Shown in pieces: positions 34,101-49,100 of a stretch of DNA of 64,000 nucleotides. The position numbers and the translations under genes were made by a program. Below the pieces are notes generated by a model, which saw only the letters and a list, made by a program, of their open reading frames with translations, was not told where the DNA came from and searched no databases. The stretch comes from Choristoneura fumiferana (Eukaryota > Arthropoda > Insecta > Lepidoptera > Tortricidae), in contig NC_133486.1 of assembly GCF_025370935.1 (NCBI RefSeq), forward strand, positions 9,760,133 through 9,824,132. Direction: 5' to 3'. How positions within the stretch are numbered: the first letter of the stretch is position 1; every line of letters starts with the position of its first letter.

Positions 34101-37100
34101 GAGACTCTCGGTTTTCCGAGAGTCTCGAACCATTTTCGGTCCCGAGACTCTGAAGTTCCAGTCTCGGTGATTTTCGAGACTTCGAGACTTATTATATTCA
34201 GTCCAGCAAGACCGGACTTGTGATTGTTTACAGTCAATTATTCGGAGACAAGTAAGTCTTTTCAAAAGACAATGCGTTATTCAGGATGGTGGGTTCAAAA
34301 AACATTTCCTTTTTCAGTAGACTTTTGTTTTAGGTACCTAGTCTTATTTTTATGCCCGGGTATCTGCCTACATTTTGAAAACTTCGGAATCAAGACATTA
34401 TAATATAAACTTTAACTTATGATATTAAAATTTTACAGGCCACACAGACAATTTACGTATTATAATGCCTCTACGATAAGCAAAATCAAATGAACTTTCA
34501 TAAGTACCTCATAAAATCCACTATACGTTAAATACTTTAATTAGCTAGGTGAACTGTGGTTATATATACTGTGATGATTATGTTGTTCACTACATGATAG
34601 TACTTAACGACGATGCATGGAAGAAATTGTATTTCGTAATCTACATATTTTATGTACCCCAAGCGGATTCATTGCATTGCAGTCGCTAACTAAACCATAA
34701 AAACGGATAGAAGAAGATTATGCGATCTTAGAGATCATAAAGAGAAATGTCATGGTTTTGGACACATGCTAAATTTTCTTAGTAAGTTTTTGAAAATGTT
34801 TACTAAAGTTTTTCAGAAACATATTCATATTTATTATATTCACATTGAATTATTATTTAAACATATTCATATTGATGTTTATGTATCGAAAAGTGTTATT
34901 ATGACTTCAGATTCGGACCACCCGAAAGGATTTGTCGTTAAGTCTCGAAAGTCTCGAAATTTCGAGACTCCCGGGACTGAAGATAAAGTCTCGTCTCAGT
35001 CCCGAGACTCAAAATTATTCCCGAGACTGGACGCCCTAATGGGATACCTCAAGTGCCAGTAATTTCACCGGCTGTCTTACTCTCCACGCCGAAACACAAC
35101 AGCGCAAGCACTGCTGCTTCACGGCAGGATTAGCGAGCAAGATGGTGGTAGCAATCCGGGCGGACCTTGCACAAGGTCCTACCACCTGCAAAATGTCAGA
35201 CATTCTGTCTATGCCGTCATTGATAGTAATAGTAATTAGTACTTCACTTGTTTTAGGTTGTACACAGCTCCTGAAGACGCTGGTGAGAACCTAGACATTG
35301 TTGACTGGCAACTCTCCTTCGACTGGCCGTTCACCGAGGATGATGATTACCTTAAAGCTGAATCTGAATTATATTCACTGCTCGATAATTTGCTTAAAAG
35401 TGAGTATTTTTGGTTTATTTTTCAAGCATGTTCAATGCATTGATTGGATCGAACAAAATACAGAGGCTAAAATTATAGAAAGAAAATACATTTTGGTACT
35501 TAACTCCATAAAACATCACAATCACAGACCAAAAGAAAAAAAAGATGAGACATTTAAGACGCTAAATAGAACACTAACCCCCTGTTTCACCATCCATTGA
35601 TTAAATTTATCTGATGTGTGATGCCGTCTTTGTTTGTTTTGTTCAAATAGAGGGAGCCGAGACAGCATCACATTTTATCCGTCAAATAAAATTAACGGGT
35701 GGTGAAATAGCTCCCTGAGCATAATGCCACTAATATCAGGTGGGATTGTATAATAAGTTTGATTTTGTTCATAAATAATTAAGTTTTTGCCTTAATTAGA
35801 AAAGGTGATATGTAGTAAAGTTTTTGCCATGACTTTTGGTAGTAGAGTATAAGGTTGTGAAATTCCCTATCCCAGCAGAAGTGGATGATGATGATATTGA
35901 TATAAGGGTGATAATGGTATGACGTTCAGACAACACAATGATAGCTGAAATTTAAAACATTTACGGTAGTTGACGGTAGTCAACGCAAATAATTCGTTTT
36001 CGTGACGTTTACTCCGTTCAGTTCCACTGTCGGAATTCGGCCCACATGCGAAACGCAGATATGCGTTTCCATCGTCGTCTGAGGAAATATAGGACCTAAT
36101 AATTTGACGTGTTACAAAACTGGAAAGAACTAATGGCATTAAAATCGTCAGCAACCATTGAAAAATTAGAAAGATATGAGCGAATGAATTTCGCAATCCA
36201 TTTCTTTCTAGACTAGAAATGAAATGGACTTTCTATGGTCGTCGCAGCACATGACGTCATAGATAGTCCATGACGGATCTCTCTGTCTAACTGAAAATAT
36301 AAAACGTCTATATGTTCGTTGTTTTTTAAGATATTTAAAAAAACATTTAAAATTTGGTTTTTCAAACAATAAAGATATAATTGAACAAATAAAAAGAATG
36401 CTGCATATTCTCTATTGCAAACACGACAAAAGAATTAAAAACAAATAGGAGCAGTGTCGCGCTAACATCACAGATTTTCGTGACACAGAACCTATACCCA
36501 TCCTTTATTCAATCAGCCATTAAGCATAAACAAAAAGCTAATTTAAAGTGACTTATTAATGACTAAGCAAACGACCGTGTTCAGCAGCTGATCCGCGACA
36601 TTCGACGCGCCTCATAAGCTACGAACAAAGATCCGATTCCACGCATTTTATACAGTCGTCTACATAAGTGATAATAAATAGTCGATGAAACACAAAACCC
36701 AAGCGGCTATTCTTTAGCAAAAGTAGAGGCATGCTCGATGATCTTAGAAGAACTATAAGTCTTAAGCCTTGTAGTTGTATGTAAGCGTAATAGCTTCGTG
36801 TGGTAGGACTGTACTTTCCCTATACTACGATACCAAGTGCAAAATTCGAACTTCGTATTTATCCATCCTGGGCCCAATTGTATAACACAGGGTTTCTCAA
36901 AGTGGGGTACGCGAACCCCTAGGGGTTCGCTATTCGACGGTAGGGGGTTCGCAACAAGGTTTATGTGATGGTGGCTGCAAGACTGGCAAGATGATTAAGA
37001 TTGGTTTTTGGAGTCTTTTTGTATTTTTTATTTCAACTCCAAATTTTTTACTTATTTGTTGTTGTTTGTTTCGGTTTGTATTTTCGTTGGCAAGGATTCT

Positions 37101-40100
37101 TACCTATATTTGTAACCTTTTATTGAAATAAATAATATAGGTACATTATATATGATGATGATTGAAATATAAAATAACCTTAGTTTCTCCAACAGTCAAT
37201 TTTATTACTTTCTTGGGGGCGGGGGTAGGGGTTCGCTGTCGTCTAGAAACTTTAACAGGGGTACGTGGAGCCATAAGTTTGAGAAACCCTGGTATAACAA
37301 ATTACAAGCTAATAGTATTAGCGATTTTGTATTGAAATTCACTAATACTATTTCCTTGTAATTTGTTATGCAATTGGGCCCTGGTGACACTTATGTTATT
37401 TAATACGAGAGTGCTCTCACTCTCACCGTCCCTCTGAAAGGTACGATACGAACTTCGATTTTCGAATTTCGTAGTATGTAGCCCTTATCATCATATTTAA
37501 ACGGCTGATGATGATTATTATTGATAAAACGAACACTGGGACTTTACAAATAAAGTCTTCGCCTCAATGCCATCAAAAATACAGCGTAAAAATAATCCTG
37601 ATAATTTCGATACTCTTTTGTACAGTCGGGTTCATAAACTTGTTAGCAAAAATTTGATCAAAAATATCTGAACACGACTCTATTGTTAACGGCGTAGAAG
37701 CGTGTTCAGATATTTTTGATCAAATATTTGCTTACAAGTTTATGAACTCGACTGTACGCAACTGTAGCCTGCCTCAATGCTGGCCATTCATGATCGCTTC
37801 AATGCCAGCCAGTCATTATCCAATTGCAATTGATATAAACCGATACCAAACTTTTTCATGCGTCTTGACTCTCTTGACAATTTAGTTATAGGTAGGTACG
37901 TACGGTTACGTAATTACAGGAAAATATTAAGCTTTGGTATATTTTTAATGCTTCAAAACGTCATTGTAGGTGTTGTCACACTCGCACTGGATGCATTCCG
38001 CCCGGTTGGATCAATTTTTACACAAAGCATACAAGGTGTCTAAAAAATTAAGTCAGATCGGTTAGTTTGAGAATAAACGCACAACAACACACAATTGGGA
38101 TGCACCAAAAAAAATAACCTAAGTATAGTTTTTATCTTATTTTTGGAAAGAATAGGATATTTTAAGATACCATTTTCATTGATTTTGAATTTGGATAAGT
38201 ATTTATTTTTATATTTTTTTTACGAAATACGCTGGATGACGTCACAGTGAGACAGCCACATTCCATTGCCTGGAAAAATTCAGGTCGTACATAACATAAT
38301 CTGTGGCATTACAATTTGACAATAATTCAAGCACTAAATGAACCATGACAAATAGTTTTATTTTATTTCTCTTCTTTTAGCTTCGATTATTCCTTCGTTT
38401 ATTTAATGGTGTGATAGTAAATAGATATCTTTTTAAAAATCTGATATTTAAATTATTTTGTATTTACTTGTAACATAGTAATTTAATAATTTAATTTGTA
38501 AAAATACATTGGAAATACTCGTATACATTTCGGACTTTACGATAAATGACAACTGTCTCTCTTTGCTATTATAAGCAGGACAGGAACATTTCAAACTGTC
38601 AATTTGCTTAAGAGTGTAGACCTGCTTTATAACTGCCTTTGTGACGAGATACTCCAGGGGTCAAATGAGGGTCATTACTTAAATTTTGTTTATTTAAATC
38701 AGTTTATCACATTTTTGGAATCTGATTTCTGAAAACGCTTCACGAAGCCTATTTCTCCAAATGGTTTTCGATTTATTATATGTTGTCAAAAATTGGGACA
38801 TCCCAATTAAACTACAACACAACAACAACAATTACACTGCAATTAAACCAGTTTGCTAATGAATGTCGTTCGGAACTCGAAAAAGAAGGCTGATTTTCTT
38901 TGTCTTTCTAATATGAACCTTCTATAGTACAATATTACATATTACTGTAGAGGCCGGCAACCCCAGGTTCCGGTCGAGGCTTGTATAGTGCTTTTCTCAA
39001 ACATTACATGAAATAAAATAAAAAAAAAAACAAGAAATGAAGCTGGCGGGACGCTAGTCTGGTCGCCCTGTTGTGTGGTTGCTAGCGGCGGGCGGCTGCG
39101 AGCGGTATTGCTGGGCGTGGGCCGCGTGCGTGTCGCAGAGCGCGCGTTGAAACAAAAGACGGTCGCATTGCCGGCCAGCAAGGTTGTATGAAATCTCTTT
39201 GCAAGCCGCTAGAGTGACCGCGCGCACGCAACTGAGCCGCAGCGCCTGCAGCGCAATACTTCTCGGCCTATTATTTGTAACACAACGTCAATATTTCATG
39301 TCATGTTTGAAAAAAAATAATTAACATTCTAGTTGTACATTAAATATTTTTGGGTATTTTTTATCATTCCTTATCGCAATTTTGGATATAAGTTGTTATT
39401 TGCGAATTTAACTTCGATGTACAGTCAACCAATTTGATTCCTAGGCCACCACAGAAACTTGTCGTAACAACATTATATGTCATTCGATAAAAATTGTTAC
39501 ATATAATTGAAATTATTTACAACTAGCGGACCCGGCAGACGTCTGCCCGAAAAAACACTACAATAAAATTATGATAACATACCAATAACAGCGCCATCTA
39601 GCGGGTCCAATTTATTTAAATACGTTCTTTAATTTGAGGGGAGAGTTTACCGTATCGACGAGATGAACATTAAATGTTTGACAGTTACGAAACCCATGAA
39701 CATTTTGTATGGGAAAATGTTTGTCTTTTTATTTTATTTTTTCGTCAATAAAATATTCCAATGTTTTTAATACTTCGCTTCGCCCGTGTGGAATTCGGTT
39801 ATCGCGCGCTGTCCCTCGGGAAATGTGCATTTTTCCGGGATAAAAAGTAGCCTATGTCACTCTCTGTCCCATAAACTATCTCTATGCCAAAAATCACGCC
39901 AATCCGTCGCTCCGTTTCGACGTAGGTACGGATTCCTGACGAAGACCCGAGCCGGTACGGCGAGGGTGGATAGATACGTCGAGGGGGAAATGGAATTATT
40001 ACTCGAGTTTTACACTCTGCTTTTCACTTTGATGGCGAGGAAATGAAATAGCAACAGTGAAAACAATTGTTCACTCACTACGTAAATTTTATTTTACATG

Positions 40101-43100
40101 CATTACTATAATTATATTTTTTTTAGTTTTAGTGATTTATTTTGATTGATTTTTAGTTTTATATGAATGAAAAATATATTAAAAAATATAAAGAAGTTTA
40201 CGTCCTATTCTCAGACTTACCGAATATACAAAAAAAAAAAAAAAAATTGGTCAAGCCGTTTCGTACGAGTTTGGTTACTTACACGAAAATTTTATATTAG
40301 ATTTTTTACACGATTTTTTTTCCTGTACAATTCTACGATACGAAATACGCACGATACTTTTACAAATCTCAAGGTCTAAGAATTCAAGGTATTTCTAAAA
40401 CACTCAGAATAATGAAAAAGCATTTGAACACTTTTATAATTTTGTTTGTAATGAATGCATGTTTTTGTGATTGCCTTTTGAAGCCCAAACATATTGTTTA
40501 CCGTCGAACGGATATGGGTACATTCTTGTCAACAATTTCGCTGTGCGGTAAGTGACGTACATATATTCATATTTCAGTGAAACACTTAAAAAGTCTAGTC
40601 TATCTTATGCTTCAAGTAACTAACCAATAAAGAGCTTATGTAATAAACAGTACGAGTACCTATAAGTTTTTCGCGATAGTTATTTCTTTAACTCTTAATG
40701 AACAAAAAAAAAATATTTATTGAGTTATTGGTCTTTTTTTTCATAAAAACACGTAAGTTATCTTAGACCTGCAAATCAAAGTGTAGCCTGCTCCATTAAA
40801 AATTAAAATTATTTGTGCCATCTTTATGTAAAGTATAACTAACCTATTTACGTACGAGTAGACCACCTTACACTTCCGATGGTTGTCTTACCACAATGCA
40901 TACAGGAAGTAATGCATGCCTCCTATGTAGCTAGTTTATTAAGACAATGAATTTGCATCTCCTAAAGGCACTCCTACGCGTCGATTACCATTCGAAGCAT
41001 TACGTTTCACTTTTATAACATCATTATAGCACTAAAGGCCACACGAGTACCGTATGTAACGGTAATAAGGTGTATAATAAATTGGCCAAGCAATTGAATC
41101 AGTTTTGATCGCTTTTCGTTTTTTATCGGCCCCAAAGATGGCGTCAGATTGTGTCATAGTTAGTAGGGTGAAAGTGCGGGAAGTTACTTCCGACTGTGTG
41201 TTGATCTAGCTTACACAGTTTTGTATGTATGTGTTTATGCTCTTAATACATATATGCGTACTTATCACCGTCATATCAGCCGTAGCCTCCCCCATAGACT
41301 TCCAGTTGCTTTGGTTGGATTTTTTTTTTGCTGTATTCACTGTGAACCTGCGGCTTTAACCTGTTTATCCGTCCAACTCGGTGGACGTCCTTTTCTGCGC
41401 TTGTAGATCCGCGGTGTCCATTCTAGAACTTTTCGGGCCTGCTCATTGCCACTTTTTTTTTTATTCGACTGGATGGCAAACGAGCAAATGGGTCTCCTGA
41501 TAGTAAGAGATCACCACCGCCCATAAACATCTGCAACACCAGGGGTATTGCAGACGCGTTGCCAACCAAGAGGCCTAAAATGGGATACCTCGCGTGCCAG
41601 TAATTTCACCGGCTGTCTTACTCTCCACGCCGAAACACAACAGTACAAGCACTGCTGCTTCACGGCAGGATTAGCGAGCAAGATGGTAGTAGCAATCCGG
41701 GCGGACCTTGCACAGGGTCCTACCACCTGCAAAACGAACGATAAACGAAAGTTGTGTTAAATACTTGTGATGTATACATATCTTTTAATAATATTGTAAA
41801 TCTGTTTAAAAAATATATATATACCTCGTTGAGTTTCTTGCCGGATTCTTCTCAACAGAGGTTTTTCCGAACCGGTGGTAGATTTTTTTTGACATTGGTA
41901 AGTGCTTGTTGTCGCCTTATTAATTGAATAAAGATATTTTGACTTTGACGTTGATTCGACCCAGTAGAGAAACCCCGAGCATAGCCTTATCCATAGTTCG
42001 CTGAGCAATTCTTGGCTTATTCATAAATAATGCATATATGCGTGGTATTATGCTGTAATAGTGTTTCTTTTGTTACATTATGTTCGTCTTCTGTAGACGT
42101 CTGTAGAGTCTGTCTCTGCTTTTTTATAACTGTTCAGCCAATCAATCAATACTGTTTACTTATTCAAATCTTTTTACTAGTCTGCTGGCTGCTATCTTAC
42201 TAGATGTAAATGAAATGAACCATCCAGAGTCATAAATGGTTCATTCATCTTGCATGGTTACTTGAAACGCAATATTACAAAACGGATAATTTTATAATTC
42301 CCAAGGGTACGCGACGCGATAAATGAATTCTTCGCAGACTAAGTTTTGGGCATCAACTGCTAGTATTATAAATGACAAAGTTTATATTTACTTTTAACCG
42401 ATTCAGATGAAATTTGGTATGGAAATAGTTTGGGACCCTGGCAAGGACATAATATAGTTTTTATCCCGGAAAATGTATAGTTCCCTTGGGAGAGCGATAA
42501 CCAAATTCTCGGCTGATGAAATTGCGGGCAACAGCTGCTATTGTATATAACATTGATTTCCAAACATTTTGATTTATAATTATAATGTTACTGACAATCA
42601 ATGCTGCGGCCCGCTGCACTATTAAATACTGTTGCTAAAAATGCTGGTCCCTACAAAAAAGATTGATTACGGCTGCTCTAGACGCTAAAGGTTCTGTTTG
42701 GTAGCGAAGCGATAGAAATCGCTTATAATATAAGTAGCTTATAGAACAGCCCACATGTCGCGACCTCAATGAAAGCGTGGCGAGCGCCTCCGGCCCGACC
42801 GCAACGCTTCGGACTTCGGAAAGTTACGACCTAATTCGTGCCGCATTTAAGTTCATAGATGGTAAGGAAGTTGTAGACTTTTTTTTATTTATTTAGGTAT
42901 TGAATTTTTTTCTTTTCTTTATTCATTCTTTAATAGAATTAAATGTGTTAATATACAATCTAAAAATAAAAGGAATAGAAAAGTATCGTGAGTATTTCCT
43001 TCCAGAATTTATCACTGTTCTAATTTGTGCGTTTGCTAACCCGTAAAACAGCCCTCTTCAAGTTGGCATATACAAGCATAAGGCCTAGGTTACACTTGCA

Positions 43101-46100
43101 AGAAAAATCGGGCAAGTTGTGATACATCGCGAGGTCGTAAAGGAAACGAGTTCGAAATGCTCAATCGAGCGCAGCAATGTAGTACTACTTGCACGTGTAA
43201 GCTGGGAATGAGGATCATACATAACTTTCCATACTGTATAAACAGAGACCTGTCAATAAGATATTCTGCGAAATAATAGCTAAACAACGCTGTGTAACAA
43301 ATGCAACCCGCGTCCAACTGTCAAGTCTGTCAAAACAGTTTGACATCTGCCACTTATACCCTGGTGAAGTATACCCAGTGAATATTAATTAGACTATCTA
43401 ATTTCACTGCCAAGATGACAACACCTTATTCTATTGGCAATGCATGCCAATAAAATTAATTTACAGTTCAGTGGTTTTGATTGAAAAAAGCTCATGCCAC
43501 AATGCGTTAAGGTGCAAATTGGAGGGTGGCGGTTATTGTGGTTTGGAGTCTTTCTCAAACTTTAATGGGTTTGTTAACCCATGTTATGTTCCTTTTTTGT
43601 TTTGATCAGCGTTTGAATTCGTTGGGACATGGCGTAAATGCATTTAAACTTTGTTAAAATAAATTAATGTTGTTTACTGATATGTATTGTAATCTACTTT
43701 TATTTGAACTTTAGCCTTTACCCGTAGCCCCGTAGCTTCGCTTGAATGAATTTAAGGGAGGGCATTCGGCATTACAGCCCCGGTACCTCCACAAGGAAGG
43801 GCCCCACAATACAGGCTTAAAAATATCTCAAATTTCAAACGGTCGGCTACTTTTCCGTTTCTTTTTCAAACAGTCTTTTTCTTTCCTCTTAGTGACCTCC
43901 ATTCCTTCGATGCCACAAGTCTGCCAGACCTCTAAAACCGGCCCTGATTAATCCTGACACAGATTTAGTTAGTTTACTTTAATTTTATTAATTGATTTAA
44001 TTAAATTAAATTAAAAATGCTTTATTGCAGACCAGGATCCATAGTTTGTTAGTAATAATACATAAGTTATATTTTTTATTTGAATGTAGTTTGATTTAAT
44101 TTTAATTTTATAATTTGACATGTATTGATATCTGACATTAATTGTAGTTAGTTAGTTCTTAAATACAGAATTAGTTTAATCGAGGCAGGGTCGGAAGGAA
44201 AGCCACCGGGTGGCTCCCCACAAGTCTGGGGCCCGAAACTGCAGCAAGAGCAGCAGCCTTAGGGCCTAACCAAGCCTGCGCGGGCTCGCTCTCCTACTTA
44301 GAACCTGGCTTGCGGCAAGCTCCATGAGGTTGGCCCGTGGGGATACGGACGAATTCGGATGATGCAAATTTTGTTGACCTCTACTTTTTGATTCTTTTGA
44401 ATTTGACTTTTGAACAAATTTCTGTCTCTAATGAAAATGGTGCTATGAACTATAATTATAGGGTGGAACGAATTTAATTATGAAATATGACCAAGGGGGG
44501 AATCTTTGCGCTACTTATGTCATGTTGACATCTCATAATTTTGTCAAGAAAATCGTAGTGAAATTGATTATTAAGAGGTTCCAACCCTGGGTCATGATTC
44601 AATTTGTTCGACTGTATCTACGTTTTAAAATTGCGAATTATTATATTGATAACGTGCGAAAGATAAGTTATCAGTGCAATTAGGGCACATACGACAATGA
44701 CATCGTTTTTTCGAGCTATCGTTTTTATAGACCAAAATACTAAATGAGAAGGCGGGTACTGCAGTTTGTATGAATTAAGACAAAGGTGGTGGACTGGTTC
44801 TTACTCAAAACGTCCTCGTGGAAAGTTATACGCAATAGAGCAATTAACATGACACCTCTGCTACAGTTTAACCTTGGATTACTTCATGAACTGCAACTGC
44901 AATTCTAGTCACACACTTTAAAAGTAGCAATTTGTCGAAGTACAGGTTTACCTCGTTTAGTACCCGGTGATATAATACCGAGTTGATGTTCTAGCGTCGT
45001 ACCGTTTGCTTGTTGACTGAAAATAACCAATCTATACATAGGCAGTTGTCGTCACAAGCCACTTGTGATATCACTGGCGTATTATTGGTTCGCAACTTAG
45101 CACCTTTTTGGCCTTACGAGTAACCACTAAACTACTAAATACTAAATGACACAAATAACGATCTGCTTTACTCGTCTTTTCGATTCACAGTATACTCTAC
45201 TATAGGTACAGTCGGTGCACTAACATAAGTATCCAGTTTTCTATGCAACGAGTCTGGTTTGAAAAAGTGGGTACATAAGTTAGGAAACCGACCGTACGAG
45301 CAGATTTCTTTATTAGATAACTAAATTAGAAAAGTTTAAAAACCCCTTTACATTGTCATTTCGAAGTGCAATATCTCAAAAACGACTGAACATGATCTAA
45401 GAACCGTCTCGATTAGACTAGCAGATTTTAAAAACCGTTCCAATCGTGGCTTTACAGTTTATTGACTAATGTACTGCGATATGACCTTCAAGCCTTCAAG
45501 AAAAGAGCTTACTCCTCCCTAAAAGGCCGGCAACGCACTTGAGACTCTTCTGGTATTGCAGGTGTCCATGGGCGACGGTAATCACTTACCTTCAGGCGAT
45601 CAGTTTGCTCGTTTCATGAAAAAATAAAATACAAAAACTAACTTTCCGTTATGGCGAAACACTTCACTGCCCGTCGTCCATCATCTCGCAAAATATTAAG
45701 CATTGGCGACACAGCAGCTCACCGCCATACCAGGAGATTACACTGGAACTGACACTAGGAATTCGTAATTATTTCTCCACATGTAGTCCGTTACAAACAT
45801 CACTAAACTCATTTATTTTTGTTCCAGATGAGATCCTCGCCGTGCCAGACAAGCACAAATTCGACTCGCGAACCTACGTGAGACCTAAGAAGCGGGCCCA
45901 ACGGCCCAGCATCCAGAGCATCGTGGAATCCAGCCCACCTTCCCTCCCAAGCCAGCCCAATAAGTACTTGACGTATAACAAGTACTCGGCTCCTCTGGGA
46001 CCGCTAAGCCCGATACTGAGGCTGAAAACGTTCAATGTTGAGACTGATACGGAAAACAGTAATGTGATCAAAGAGTACACGAAGAGACGGAGTTTGGTCA

Positions 46101-49100
46101 GTGAGGAGGATCCACAGGTGAGACGGTATTATATTTTTTTATCGTCCACTTAAAGGATTGGCCACACCAGTATCTGACCGACAGCCAGCACTGGCTCTGG
46201 GGTAGAGTAAGAGGAGAGCGGTCGCTCTAGCCGCCAGCCGGGAAAGGTCGCCTTTTGAGTGGAATGGAATTTGAGACTATCTGGCCTGCGCTGCATACCG
46301 TAAACGAAGAAACGTGACTTATGCGTGTTTGTGTATTCTTAATGGGTTCTAAAATTAACACTTTAATGTGACAAGAAATTGGTAGATGGGTCAAACTTGT
46401 TTTCTAATGTTTGTCTCTTCTTGTTTGACTATCACTTGTCCTGAGCATAAGACAATAATATCTTAAAAATTTAGGTTCTGAATGAACGTGCCTCACTTCG
46501 TACCATTAATAAGAATTATGCCTTTTTCACTATACTTTTTTCCTTCCAACTGCCATCTAACTACCCAGACATTCATTAATTTTCAATACACTAACTTTAA
46601 AGAAACCATATTCTGATATCAATCTCAATATCTTGAGAATCTAATATCCGCTAAGTAGGCGTAATACGCTAATAAGAAACGATAAACTAAATGGTTTCAT
46701 ATCTAAACAGTTGTAATTATCACTATTACTCATGAATATGTAACACACGCGTTAAATGAATATACTTAACACTCAATTTAGTGATTTTTATGCACGTCTT
46801 TCGATGACGCTGTCATTTGTTTACATAGGTGTAAATTTAGTTTGATGAATACAGAAAGGTTGTGTAAGCAAGCACATAAGTTTGTTTACTTTTATCTCTC
46901 GGGTCGTGCTATGAAATTGTTATATTATGTGTGCAATACGCGGAACTATGTTCTAGTTCAGTATTACAAGGTTTTTTGTTGCTTTAAGAATATTCATATT
47001 CTGTTGGAGTCGGTGAATTGAAGCTGAACGGTGTATTCTTTAGGTTGATTTTGTATTACTAGATTACGAATCTTGGGATCACCCCATGATTTGTAAAGTA
47101 ATCTAATTTGAATAATTACCGAGTAGCTATTACTTAAACAATTACTAAAGTATATTTAACTTATTTTAAATGCAATTTGTGTGTCAAAGTAATTTACAAT
47201 TAATTTAGGATTTAGGGTTAGCAGTGGCGTGGCGTCGTAACAACTCTATTCCCACCGGGTTCACCGAATTTTTTATATGATGTTAGTAATGACAGGTATG
47301 GCAAAGTTTGCGGTATACTAACACCGAGGAGTAGATTTCTAAGACATATCTAAGTCTCGCTTTTTGCCATTGTCCGGTTTGCCTATTGAAAATATTCACT
47401 CCACGCCACTGAGGGTTTAGATTTCTAAGACATATCTAAGTCTCGCTTTTTGCCATTGTCCGGTTTGCCTATTGAAAATATTCACTCCACGCCACTGAGG
47501 GTTAGGGAAATGGAATTCTGTTACTAAAGTTCCGCTACATGTCCATTATTGTCCTTCTGCCATGAGGCTGTGCCTATAAAACCCTAAAAAGCCGATTTCA
47601 AATATCTAAGGGTATTCATGCGGATACAGAAAGTAAAGTTAAATTTTACCCGACTGCCTAAGAGGGTTATTTACTCTATTGTATTGTCAATTTCAGCTGG
47701 AAGATATAGACATGACATTACTGTCTGAAGGATCGGAGAGGCTGTCTTCGGAAAACTTGCCTTCGAAACCCATCAACATAGACCTTTCACAGCCGGCCCA
47801 TAACCTGCACAATACCTTCAACAAGTATGTATTATTTACACTATAACAGGATATTATCGCCTTTATTGGCTATAAAACATGTTTTTCACTTCTCATGCTC
47901 GTAAAGCTTGTGTTTATGCTGTATCTAGGCGACATAAATGACTTTTTATGCTCTAGTGCATAAAATAAAATCTTCGTCTAAGACCAACTTAAGACCACAG
48001 CCACAAACAAAAAAGTTTCTACGTATTTTTTAAATATTTTTTAATTTATATAAAACTAAAAATCAATCATAAGAAATCAATAAAATAAAAAATATTATAA
48101 TAATGCATAAAAAATAAAAGGTACACAGAAAGTGAATTATTGTTTCCACTGTTGCTATTTCAATATAATCTATATATAATCTAAGTGAAAAGCAGTGTAA
48201 AACTCGAGCATTAAACCCATTTTCCCCTCGACGTGTCTATCCACCCTCGCCGTACCGGCTCAGGTAGCTAGGCTATATAAACGTCTTGGGTAAAATGGCT
48301 CGTTTTTTGCTCTTGTTGTACAATCTACTTTTGATGACTTCATCGTTTCGGATCATTCGCAGTAGTTCCTTTGGCAGTCCAAAATAAGGAGGATTATTGT
48401 GTATGATAGGAAAGGAGCTACTGCGAATAATCCAACGTTTCAGCTGTATTACAAGGTGCAACGGCCAAAATGCCAAAATGTGAAACAAAATAGACCCTTT
48501 TTGCTTATTTACTAAGTTGTGAGATTCTACTAAATAAATTCTACTTAAATTTACGCAAGTGTTTTCGGTTAGTGTTAGGCACTCACAATGATTTTAAGAT
48601 TTATGTATGTATGTATGTAAACTCTTTATTGTACAAAAGAAAATTAACAAAATACAACTGACAAACTTTATGATACTTGTACAAAGGCGGATTTACATCT
48701 TGTCTTAGGAGGTAAATAATAATTTTTATTGCAAGTTTTTTTGCTAACTGCTGTTTATGTTTGAGTGACTTGACTGTATAGGTATGTAGATAGATGTAGT
48801 GAAAAAAGTTTTTACTCAGGCCAAGTCAAAATCAATCCTATGCCAATGCCATAAGACTTTGACATGGAAAAACTTTTCTCACTTTAACTATACTACACCA
48901 GTAGTGTGTGAAATTCGCCCTGTAAAATTTGGCCAAAACAAACAAACATTGCGAGTTGAATAAAAGCTTGTAAAAATCAAAATATAGACTTCAGCAATAC
49001 CTTAAAACTAAAGAAAAACTTGTGTTGAAAAATCGATGGATGAGTTGTCTTCGGAATATGGAAGCAAAAAACGGTTTTGTTTTGTAATCGCCGTAGTTGC

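Larger units (their letters stand above)
36820..37488. mobile_element. MITE family B copy interrupted by nested elements
   Basis: The right half (37382-37488) is clear: 'tatttaatacgagag', 'cgatacgaacttcg' and 'tttcgtagta'. The left half (36820-36869) is more diverged ('actacgatacc', 'cgaacttcgtattt'). Everything between is the CAATTG hairpin and its hAT insert. Confidence 0.5.

Noticed and set aside
34766..35062. 98-codon frame inside the hAT element
   Set aside because: It shows no transposase motif and is made partly of 'gtctcgaaa' repeats. The element looks non-autonomous.
38942..39181. GC-rich minus-strand frame of 79 codons
   Set aside because: Composition-driven, with no recognisable domain and surrounded by repeat-like sequence.
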